DNA of 5,114 nt, from contig VAZT01000585.1 in assembly GCA_005884825.1 (NCBI GenBank), positions 1 to 5,114 of the forward strand, read 5' to 3'. Positions 1 to 5,114 of the stretch are shown in pieces; positions within the stretch are counted from its first letter, which is position 1; every line of letters begins with the position of its first letter. The translations under genes and the position numbers were made by a program. A model generated the notes under the pieces. It was not told where the DNA came from. It was given only the letters and a program-made list of their open reading frames with translations, and ran no database searches. The stretch is from Alphaproteobacteria bacterium. Its GTDB lineage: Bacteria > Pseudomonadota > Alphaproteobacteria > ATCC43930 > CGMCC-115725.

Positions 1-1337
1 GCCTTGGGCAGCCGCACGCCGCGCCGCCGCAGCCGCCGGGCGACCTGGTCGACTGCCTCGCGGACGCGGCGGATCTCGCTGGCCGTCGAAATCATCGGCA
101 ACAGGATACGCAGCGGCCCGTCATTGGCGGCGCGCAGCATCGCCGCCAGCTGCGGGTCCAATAGGCGGCGGTCCTGCAATGACAGGCGGATCGCCCGCAA
201 CCCGAGCGCGGGGTTCGCCGGCTCGACATTGTGGCCGCTCAATGACCGCGCGATCTTGTCGCCGCCGAGGTCGAAGGTCCGCACGGTGACCGGCTTTCCG
301 TCCATGCCGCGCACCAGCGCCGAGAAAACCGCGTATTGCTCGTCCTCGCCGGGCAAGTCGTCGCGGTTCATGTAGAGAAACTCCGAGCGGACGAGGCCGA
401 GCCCCATAGCGCCGTTGGCCACCGCCTGCTGCAGCTCGATCGGCAATTCGAGATTGCCCTCGAGGGTGATCTCGACCCCGTCGCGAGTGACCGCAGGAAG
501 CCTGCGCAGGCGCGCCAGACCTCGCCGTTCGCGCGCCACCGCGACGCGCCGGGCCTCGTATTCGCGGATCGTCTCGGCCGACGGGTCGATGATTACGCAG
601 CCTTCGATGCCGTCGATCACCGCGGTGACACCCGCCCGCGCTCGATCGAGCAGACCGGGCACCGCGAGGACCGCCGGCAGGCCGAGCGCTCGCGCGACGA
701 TCGCCGTGTGGCTCTCGGCGCCGCCTGAGACCGCCGCAAAGCCGGCCACCCGCTCCGGGTCGATCAGCGCAGTATCGGCCGGGGTCAGCTCTTCGGCGAG
801 GATGACGGCCCCCTCGGGCACTGCAGAATAAGCCACGTAGGGCTTCTTGATCAGGTTGCGGATGAGCCGCGTGCCGACGACCCGGATGTCCTCGATCCGC
901 GCCGCCAGGTAGGGGTCGCGCATCGCCGCGAAGCTCTCGGCGATTTCGTCGATCTCGATCTGCACCGCGCGCTCGGCGTTGATCCGCGTGCGGGCGATGC
1001 GCTCGTCGACGCCGCGAACGAGGCGCGAGTTCGACAGCATGGAAAGGTGGGCATCAAGAAGGTAGCCGACTTCCTCGGCGGCGGAGCCGGGCAGCCCCGC
1101 GGCTTTCGCCTTCACCTTGCGAAGCTGCTTCAACGAAACTGTAACGGCCTCGGCGAACCGGTGTCGTTCGGCGTCGATTTCGCTCTGCGGGACGTGGTTC
1201 TCCGCTACCGGAAGATCGCCACCCTCGACGATATGAGCCGGGCCGATGGCAATTCCGGGGGATACGGCGAGGCCCAGCAGTCGCTGTTCGGCGCCGCCGC
1301 TCTGCGTGGCAGAGCCGGTCTCCTCCTCAATCCTCAT
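1..1337 (-). CDS. ptsI: Phosphoenolpyruvate-protein phosphotransferase (PTS enzyme I), 3' end cut by window edge
   Basis: Enzyme I is the cytoplasmic entry point of the PTS: it autophosphorylates on a histidine using PEP and passes the phosphate to HPr. The frame is open from ATG 1337 to the window edge, giving 445 residues of a family that usually has about 570; the missing part holds the rest of the PEP-binding barrel. Seen in the translation: N-terminal LLGLAVSPGIAIGPA (residues 20-34), a helical HPr-binding region (about 50-165), the phosphohistidine motif GGAESHTAI with His210, the barrel motif GLVRSEFLYM (Arg317, about 314-323), FDLGGDK (355-361) and NPALGLRAIRL just after it. These are canonical active-site blocks. 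There is no GAF domain in front, so it is a plain enzyme I and not the PtsP form. The start overlaps ptsH by 11 nt; no other ATG, GTG or TTG lies in frame before the conserved N-terminus except a TTG immediately upstream (1340-1338). Translation is probably coupled to ptsH. Identification is secure; the exact start is a little less so. Confidence 0.96.
   Translation of the reverse strand, partial: MRIEEETGSATQSGGAEQRLLGLAVSPGIAIGPAHIVEGGDLPVAENHVPQSEIDAERHRFAEAVTVSLKQLRKVKAKAAGLPGSAAEEVGYLLDAHLSMLSNSRLVRGVDERIARTRINAERAVQIEIDEIAESFAAMRDPYLAARIEDIRVVGTRLIRNLIKKPYVAYSAVPEGAVILAEELTPADTALIDPERVAGFAAVSGGAESHTAIVARALGLPAVLAVPGLLDRARAGVTAVIDGIEGCVIIDPSAETIREYEARRVAVARERRGLARLRRLPAVTRDGVEITLEGNLELPIELQQAVANGAMGLGLVRSEFLYMNRDDLPGEDEQYAVFSALVRGMDGKPVTVRTFDLGGDKIARSLSGHNVEPANPALGLRAIRLSLQDRRLLDPQLAAMLRAANDGPLRILLPMISTASEIRRVREAVDQVARRLRRRGVRLPK
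1319..1328 (-). promoter_or_regulatory. Shine-Dalgarno-like purine run just inside ptsI
   Basis: On the minus strand this reads GAGGAGGAGA, a near-perfect anti-SD match, but it lies 3' of the ptsI ATG (1337-1335) and encodes Glu4-Glu5-Glu6. No ATG, GTG or TTG follows at normal spacing in the ptsI frame. It therefore cannot be the ordinary ribosome binding site for the chosen start. It may simply be codon use, or it may hold ribosomes at the ptsH-ptsI junction. The role is inferred; the sequence is plain. Confidence 0.35.
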
Positions 1338-1650
1338 CAAATTTGCATTCGACGAGCTTGGCGAGCGCGGTCACTGCCGCCTCGGCGTCGGGGCCGGTGG
1401 CGGCGAGCCGGATGACGGCACCGGGCGCGGCGGCCAGCATCATCAAACCCATGATCGAGCGGCCGGAGACTTCGGTGCCGTTCTTGCGCACCCACACCTC
1501 GGCGTTGAAGAGGCCGGCGGTCTTGACAAACCGGGCGGCGGCGCGCGCGTGAAGCCCCCGCTGATTACAGATCGTGGCAATCCGGCAGACCGCCCCGGCC
1601 GGCGGGCTCGCATCCTGTGTCGGTCGTTCGTCGGCCGGTCGATCGCTCAC
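1327..1650 (-). CDS. ptsH: HPr-family phosphocarrier protein
   Basis: HPr is the small cytoplasmic carrier that receives phosphate from enzyme I on a histidine and hands it to EIIA. The product has 107 residues, longer than the usual 85-90. The active-site block is NQRGLHARAAARF (residues 29-41) with His34. The regulatory block is GRSIMGLMML (63-72) with Ser65, exactly 31 residues after the histidine, as His15 and Ser46 are in classical HPr. Both phosphorylation sites are thus kept, and Ser65 is the expected target of the HprK encoded in the same operon. The extra length is a hydrophilic, Pro/Asp-rich N-terminus of about 19 residues. The start is GTG 1650, in a GTGA overlap with the manX stop; no alternative start codon lies in frame before the HPr fold, so the extension appears genuine. 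No clear ribosome binding site is seen, which fits translational coupling to manX. Confidence 0.96.
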   Translation of the reverse strand: MSDRPADERPTQDASPPAGAVCRIATICNQRGLHARAAARFVKTAGLFNAEVWVRKNGTEVSGRSIMGLMMLAAAPGAVIRLAATGPDAEAAVTALAKLVECKFDED

Positions 1651-2054
1651 CGGCGCGCGTCGCTCAGCAGCTGGGAAGCGACGTTGATGTATTTGCGTCC
1701 GGCTTCCTGCGCGCCGAGCACCGTTCGTTCGAGACTCTCGCTCTGACGCAGGCTCGCAAGCTTGATCAGCATCGGCAGGTTAACACCGGCAATCACCTCG
1801 ATCTTGGCGCGGTCCATGACCGAGATGGCGAGGTTCGACGGGGTGCCGCCGAACATGTCGGTCAGCAAGACAACGCCCTCGCCGGTATCAACTGCGGCAA
1901 TTGAGCGCAGAATGTCCTGGCGGCGCTTTTCCATGTCGTCATCGGGACCAATGCACACAGCGTCAATTTGCGCTTGCGGCCCGACGACATGCTCGAGCGC
2001 CGCGACGAATTCCGCCGCGAGCCGCCCGTGGGTCACCAAAACCATGCCGATCAT
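1647..2054 (-). CDS. manX: PTS EIIA component, mannose (ManX-like) family
   Basis: This is a 135-residue cytoplasmic EIIA domain of the mannose/fructose/sorbose family, which accepts phosphate from HPr. Seen: the N-terminal strand MIGMVLVTHG with the phosphorylatable His9, the block LLTDMFGGTPSN (63-74) with the conserved Asp66, and GVNLPML (90-96); all are hallmarks of the family. It is a free-standing EIIA with no fused EIIB, and no EIIB, EIIC or EIID gene lies beside it. In alphaproteobacteria such EIIA proteins usually work as regulators and not in sugar import; that is family knowledge applied here by inference. The start at 2054 is chosen because the conserved fold begins there and a good ribosome binding site precedes it; an in-frame ATG at 2135 would add 27 arginine-rich residues and run into rapZ. 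The stop overlaps the ptsH start (GTGA). The symbol manX follows common alphaproteobacterial usage. Confidence 0.93.
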   Translation of the reverse strand: MIGMVLVTHGRLAAEFVAALEHVVGPQAQIDAVCIGPDDDMEKRRQDILRSIAAVDTGEGVVLLTDMFGGTPSNLAISVMDRAKIEVIAGVNLPMLIKLASLRQSESLERTVLGAQEAGRKYINVASQLLSDARR

Positions 2055-2057
2055 TGA

Positions 2058-2065
2058 TTTCCTCT
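2058..2065 (-). promoter_or_regulatory. Ribosome binding site of manX
   Basis: On the minus strand the sequence is AGAGGAAA; its GAGG core ends 6 nt before the ATG at 2054. It lies in the 31-nt gap after the rapZ stop, the only true intergenic space in the window. It decides the manX start at 2054 over the upstream in-frame ATG at 2135, and suggests the PTS half of the operon is translated independently of rapZ. Confidence 0.75.
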
Positions 2066-2085
2066 GCTGGAACGACCGCTGCCGT

Positions 2086-3024
2086 TCAGCTCGCGGTGGT
2101 AAGCGCACCCGGCGCGACCAAGGCGGATTGAACAAGATCGCGGTGCGCCAACTCCACCCGCAGCCCGGCGGCGCCGAGTTGCGCGGCCAGCCGCTCAGTC
2201 ACGTAAACGGAGCGATGGCGGCCGCCCGTACAGCCGATGGCGATCGTCAGATAAGTCTTGCCTTCCTGTTCGTAGCGCGGCAGCAGCGGCTCCAGAAGCC
2301 GCCACAACCCGGCGAGAAAGGGCGCAAGGTCCGGATCCCGCTCGATATGCGCGGCGACAGCAAGAGCGCGCCCGGTCAGCTGGCGAAGTTCGGGGACATA
2401 ATGCGGGTTGTCGAGGAAACGCACGTCAAAGATCAGATCGGCATCTCGCGGAATGCCGTGGCGATACGCGAAAGATGTGACGAAAACGCGAAGACCGCCG
2501 ATAGCTAGGGCAAAATGGCCGGTCAACAGCCGTTTCAACTCGGCAGCGCTCAGGTCGGACGTATCGATCACTAGGTCAGCACGGTCGCGCAGGGCAGAAA
2601 CTACTCGGCGTTCGAGCCGAATACCGTCCGTTACGGGTCGGTCGCCAGCGAGGGGGTGGGGCCGGCGGCTCTCGGTATAGCGCCGTTGCAGCGGTTCGTC
2701 ATCACAATCGATAAACAACACCTTGAGCTCGCGGCCGGTCCGGCCGACCACCGCGTCGAGGGGTTCGAGCATGCTCTCGATCGCAAAACCCCGGGTGCGC
2801 AGATCGGCGCCGACGGCAATCGCGCTTGCATCGGCGGCAATGCTTTCGATCAGAGCGGGTATGAGCGAGAGCGGCAGGTTGTCGAAGGCTTCATAGCCCA
2901 TATCCTCAAGCGTCTTCAGCGCCGTCGACCGCCCTGCCCCCGACATTCCGGTCACCAGGAGCACGCGGGCGGGCGCTGCGCTTCCGGCGGGGCTCGGCTC
3001 GGCCCGACCACCTTCGGTCATCAT
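2086..3024 (-). CDS. rapZ: RapZ family nucleotide-binding protein / RNase adaptor
   Basis: RapZ (YvcJ/YhbJ family) is a cytoplasmic P-loop protein. In E. coli it binds small RNAs and guides RNase E to control amino-sugar synthesis; the target in alphaproteobacteria is not established. The product has 312 residues (E. coli about 284). Order seen: P-loop TGMSGAGRST (25-34), the block LEDMGYEAFDNLPLSL just after it, LFIDCDDEPLQRRYTESRR (about 103-122), DTSDL (about 154-158), then the C-terminal domain with VTSFAYRHGIPRDADLIFDV, TGR, and GCTGGRHRS (264-272), which corresponds to the RNA-binding and oligomerising region in E. coli RapZ. The usual P-loop lysine is Arg32 here. The start ATG 3024 forms an ATGA overlap with the hprK stop; a second ATG follows at 3021. 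The open frame continues upstream to 3432, but that part is an Arg-rich shadow of hprK with no RapZ similarity. Family assignment is very secure; the molecular role is inferred. Confidence 0.95.
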   Translation of the reverse strand: MMTEGGRAEPSPAGSAAPARVLLVTGMSGAGRSTALKTLEDMGYEAFDNLPLSLIPALIESIAADASAIAVGADLRTRGFAIESMLEPLDAVVGRTGRELKVLFIDCDDEPLQRRYTESRRPHPLAGDRPVTDGIRLERRVVSALRDRADLVIDTSDLSAAELKRLLTGHFALAIGGLRVFVTSFAYRHGIPRDADLIFDVRFLDNPHYVPELRQLTGRALAVAAHIERDPDLAPFLAGLWRLLEPLLPRYEQEGKTYLTIAIGCTGGRHRSVYVTERLAAQLGAAGLRVELAHRDLVQSALVAPGALTTAS

Positions 3025-3383
3025 CGCCGGATTATAGCGGGCACCGAGTCGGGCGAAAACGCGCGTAAAGCGAAGCGCAGCTTTGCCGCTGCGGAAGCTT
3101 CGAATGGCGACAGAGCGACGCACGGAACCGCGAGCCCGAGCACATCCTCGCAGACTTCGATCAGGCCGGCTATCGCGGCCGGGGCCGTAACCAAGACGCG
3201 CTCTCCTGCGCGCCGCAGCTCTACCTGGTCGTCGGCGACGAGACGCGCGCCGCCGTCGATCAGCCGCAAAGCCAAATCGGATTTTCCCGCTCCGGATGGA
3301 CCGCGGAGCAGGACCGCACGCCCGTCTATCGCTATCGCACTGGCATGGACCAGAACGGGGTTGGTCGGGACCGTTATCGTCAC
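3021..3383 (-). CDS. hprK: HPr kinase/phosphorylase, short alphaproteobacterial form, with internal deletion
   Basis: HprK phosphorylates HPr on the regulatory serine and can reverse this. Alphaproteobacterial forms keep only the C-terminal catalytic domain, commonly around 140-150 residues by my recollection; this one has 120. Seen: VHASAIAIDG with the conserved His13, Walker A RGPSGAGKSDLALRLI (P-loop 28-35, Lys34), and LVADDQVEL with Asp51-Asp52. The next family block should begin GLIEVRG(L/I)GI, followed by a hydrophobic strand and a region resembling ERMPEP. Here the sequence runs GLIEVCEDVLGLAVPCVAL and moves directly to the C-terminal SPFEASAAAKLRFALRAF block, so about 25-35 residues including the signature are absent at residues 77-80 (nt about 3144-3155). 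The frame stays open and the ends are normal, so this is an in-frame loss and not a frameshift. The start is GTG 3383, overlapping the chvG stop as GTGA. Kinase activity is doubtful. A natural deletion or an assembly error would look the same. Confidence 0.88.
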   Translation of the reverse strand: MTITVPTNPVLVHASAIAIDGRAVLLRGPSGAGKSDLALRLIDGGARLVADDQVELRRAGERVLVTAPAAIAGLIEVCEDVLGLAVPCVALSPFEASAAAKLRFALRAFSPDSVPAIIRR

Positions 3384-5114
3384 CCAGCGGCCGGCAGTCG
3401 AACAGAGAAGCGGGCGCCAATCGTGTCGCCACTCGCGTCCTTGCGGTTTTCTGCCCAGATCATGCCGCGATGAGCCTCAACGATCTGTTTCGAGATCGAG
3501 AGCCCGAGCCCGGAGTGTGTCCCGAATTGCTCGCCGAGTGGGCGCTCGGTGTAGAAGCGGTCGAAGATCGCGGTCAACTTATCTTCGGGAATTCCAGGTC
3601 CCTCGTCTTCGACGGTGACCACAACCGCCCGGCCGTCATGTCGCGCAGTCAGCCTGATTTCGCCGAGCGGTGGGCTGAACGATACCGCATTCCCGATAAT
3701 ATTGCGGAATACCTGGGAGAGTCGCGTTTCGATCCCGGGCACGACGAGCTCGCGGTCAGTTTTGCCGGCAGCGAGGACCAGACGCGGCGCATCGTCCGTC
3801 CGAGTCGCGTCATAAACCTCGACCAGCGTACCCAGCATCGCTGCGATGTCGACCGGTTCCAACTCCAGGCGGCCAAGCTCCGCGTCGAGCCGCGAGGCGT
3901 CGGAAATATCGGTGATTAGGCGATCCAGCCGCTGGACGTCATTGAGGATGATCGCCATCAGCCGCCGCTGATTTGCCGTATCGTCGATCCGGACGGCCGT
4001 CTCGACCGCGCTGCGCAGCGAGCTGAGCGGGTTTTTGATTTCATGCGCGACATCGGCGGCAAAACTTTCAATAGCGCTCATGCGCTGCCACAGCGCGTCG
4101 GTCATCTCGCGCAGTGATCGAGAGAGATCCCCGATCTCGTCACCGCGGCCGGTAAAGTCGGGTATCTCGACCCGCGCGCGACGGCCGCGTGCGCGCTCCG
4201 CCGCCGCGGCCAGCCGGCGGATGGGCCGCGCAATCGTGCCCGCGAGGTAGAATGACAGCAACACTGTGACCAGCAATGCTACGCCGAAGATGCGGAGCAG
4301 CTCGAGGCGAACGGTTCTCAACTCCTCCTCGATCTCGGCGCTCCCGGTCGACAACATGACCGCGCCGAGCACCTCCTTGTAGCGCTGGATCGGGATCGCG
4401 ACGCTGAACACGAGGCCACCGGTTTGCGGGTCGCTCCTGATCGCCGAGCCGGTCTCGCCGCGCAATGCTCGCATGACTTCGGCATAATCCTCGGCGCGCG
4501 GAGAGGCGCTCTCACGATAGACCGAGTAGCTGGTGTGACGTGGGACGATCTCGAGAATCCAATCGTATATTTGATCGGCAATCCGCAGAACCGCGCCTTC
4601 CCTCTCTTCCGGTTCCAATTCGTGGACCTGCACGGCATCGCCCGGGCCCCGCAGAATTCGACTGTCGCCAATAATGTCGCCCCGCACGTCAAACAGCCGA
4701 GCTCGGGTGTGAGTCGGCTCGACCAGCCGCCGCATCATCTGGCGGGCCAGATCGGGCAGCAGGACCTCTCCTTCGTCCACCGAGTCGAGAACTGCCCCCT
4801 CACCGAGCGCAGCGGCAAAAACCTCGCCCTGGGTTTTCAAAGCCTCGATCTGTTGGCCGATGAGGCTCGCCTGGTATTTACCCAGGTAGAGAAAACCACC
4901 GGCGAGAAGAGCGAGAGCGAGAACATTGACGGCGAGGATGCGGCGGGTAAGCGGGGAGACGGTCCACCGCCTTCCGTCCCTCGGCCCCAGATCGGAACTC
5001 GGGCCCGGGCCGGGCGCGGCTCTCGCGGGGGAACGAGGGGCGAAAGGATGCTCGGCGACCGCCGAACGCGACGCAGGCGCGGCGGCGGGCTCAACGGTCG
5101 CGGTATCGATACCC
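3380..5114 (-). CDS. chvG: ChvG-type membrane sensor histidine kinase, 5' end cut by window edge
   Basis: ChvG (ExoS/BvrS relatives) is the inner-membrane kinase of the ChvG-ChvI two-component system, linked in rhizobia, Agrobacterium and Brucella to acid and envelope signals. The visible part has 577 residues, near full family length. Order (visible numbering): a Pro/Ala-rich cytoplasmic N-terminus (1-58), TM1 ILAVNVLALALLAGGFLYL (59-77), a periplasmic sensor region (about 80-270), TM2 LLRIFGVALLVTVLLSFYLA (272-291), HAMP (about 292-345), dimerisation/phosphoacceptor helix with VAHEIKNPLSSLRSA (His357), and the HATPase domain: N-box QVFRNIIGNAVSFSP, G1 DEGPGIP, F-box FDRFYTE and G2 HSGLGLSIS. 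All catalytic boxes are intact. No ATG, GTG or TTG occurs in frame between TM1 and the window edge, so the start lies beyond 5114. A TTG at 4840 gives a shorter frame but would remove TM1. The chvI response regulator is expected upstream but is not visible. Confidence 0.94.
   Translation of the reverse strand, partial: GIDTATVEPAAAPASRSAVAEHPFAPRSPARAAPGPGPSSDLGPRDGRRWTVSPLTRRILAVNVLALALLAGGFLYLGKYQASLIGQQIEALKTQGEVFAAALGEGAVLDSVDEGEVLLPDLARQMMRRLVEPTHTRARLFDVRGDIIGDSRILRGPGDAVQVHELEPEEREGAVLRIADQIYDWILEIVPRHTSYSVYRESASPRAEDYAEVMRALRGETGSAIRSDPQTGGLVFSVAIPIQRYKEVLGAVMLSTGSAEIEEELRTVRLELLRIFGVALLVTVLLSFYLAGTIARPIRRLAAAAERARGRRARVEIPDFTGRGDEIGDLSRSLREMTDALWQRMSAIESFAADVAHEIKNPLSSLRSAVETAVRIDDTANQRRLMAIILNDVQRLDRLITDISDASRLDAELGRLELEPVDIAAMLGTLVEVYDATRTDDAPRLVLAAGKTDRELVVPGIETRLSQVFRNIIGNAVSFSPPLGEIRLTARHDGRAVVVTVEDEGPGIPEDKLTAIFDRFYTERPLGEQFGTHSGLGLSISKQIVEAHRGMIWAENRKDASGDTIGARFSVRLPAAG

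Noticed and set aside
4..831. Three overlapping plus-strand open frames of 120-140 codons
   Set aside because: They are all antisense to ptsI, whose minus-strand frame is continuous and carries the phosphohistidine and PEP-binding motifs.
1762..2508. 248-codon open frame on the plus strand
   Set aside because: It is antisense to manX and rapZ, whose motifs are unmistakable in the other direction; the plus-strand product shows no family motif.
3144..3155. Frameshift as the explanation for the short hprK
   Set aside because: The frame is the same before and after this point and ends at the normal overlap with rapZ; no leftover bases encode the missing segment in another frame.
3025..3432. Upstream in-frame extension of rapZ to an ATG at 3432
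   Set aside because: The added 136 residues are an Arg-rich reading of hprK in another frame; RapZ similarity starts only after ATG 3024.
2656..3618. 320-codon open frame on the plus strand
   Set aside because: It lies antisense across chvG, hprK and rapZ, has Arg/Ser/Gly-rich composition with no recognisable motif, and long antisense frames are common in GC-rich DNA.
4838..4840. TTG as the chvG start codon
   Set aside because: Starting here would remove the N-terminal membrane helix (ILAVNVLALALLAGGFLYL) that is expected in ChvG and is coded in frame just upstream.
5000..5020. GC-rich palindrome-like run as a terminator or operator
   Set aside because: It lies within the chvG coding frame as Pro/Gly/Ala codons and has no T run after it on either strand.
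4837..5094. 85-codon minus-strand open frame near the right edge
   Set aside because: It is in a different frame from the ChvG N-terminus, which continues in frame through TM1; its Pro/Arg/Ser-rich product has no motif.

Overview
The window looks like a stretch of an alphaproteobacterial chromosome. It is GC-rich, and every gene I can support lies on the minus strand, so reading direction runs from the high to the low coordinates. The gene order, ChvG-type sensor kinase, short HPr kinase, RapZ, mannose-type EIIA, HPr, enzyme I, is a conserved alphaproteobacterial arrangement. I cannot place the organism more precisely: Sphingomonadales- or Rhodospirillales-like lineages fit better than rhizobia, because enzyme I directly follows HPr here.

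Layout in transcription order: (1) 5114-3380, chvG histidine kinase, with its first codons beyond the right edge; (2) 3383-3021, hprK, unusually short; (3) 3024-2086, rapZ; (4) 2054-1647, manX-type PTS EIIA; (5) 1650-1327, ptsH (HPr); (6) 1337-1, ptsI (enzyme I), with its C-terminal quarter beyond the left edge. Four of the five junctions overlap (4, 4, 4 and 11 nt). The only gap is 31 nt between rapZ and manX, and it carries the one clear Shine-Dalgarno sequence. There is no stretch of 300 bases without a gene, and I see no RNA gene, insertion sequence, CRISPR array, origin or terminator.

How the genes fit together: PtsI takes phosphate from PEP (His210), passes it to HPr (His34) and then to EIIA (His9). 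No EIIB or EIIC permease component is present, so this is probably a regulatory rather than a sugar-importing PTS. HprK would phosphorylate HPr on Ser65 and so tie the relay to metabolic state. ChvG is the membrane sensor of the ChvG-ChvI pair; its response regulator should lie just past the right edge. RapZ is a P-loop nucleotide- and RNA-binding adaptor whose alphaproteobacterial role is poorly defined.

I found no wholly new system. The most interesting departure is that hprK seems to have lost, in frame, about 25-35 residues that include the HprK signature region, while its P-loop and its target serine in HPr are intact. A second point is an arginine in place of the P-loop lysine in RapZ.
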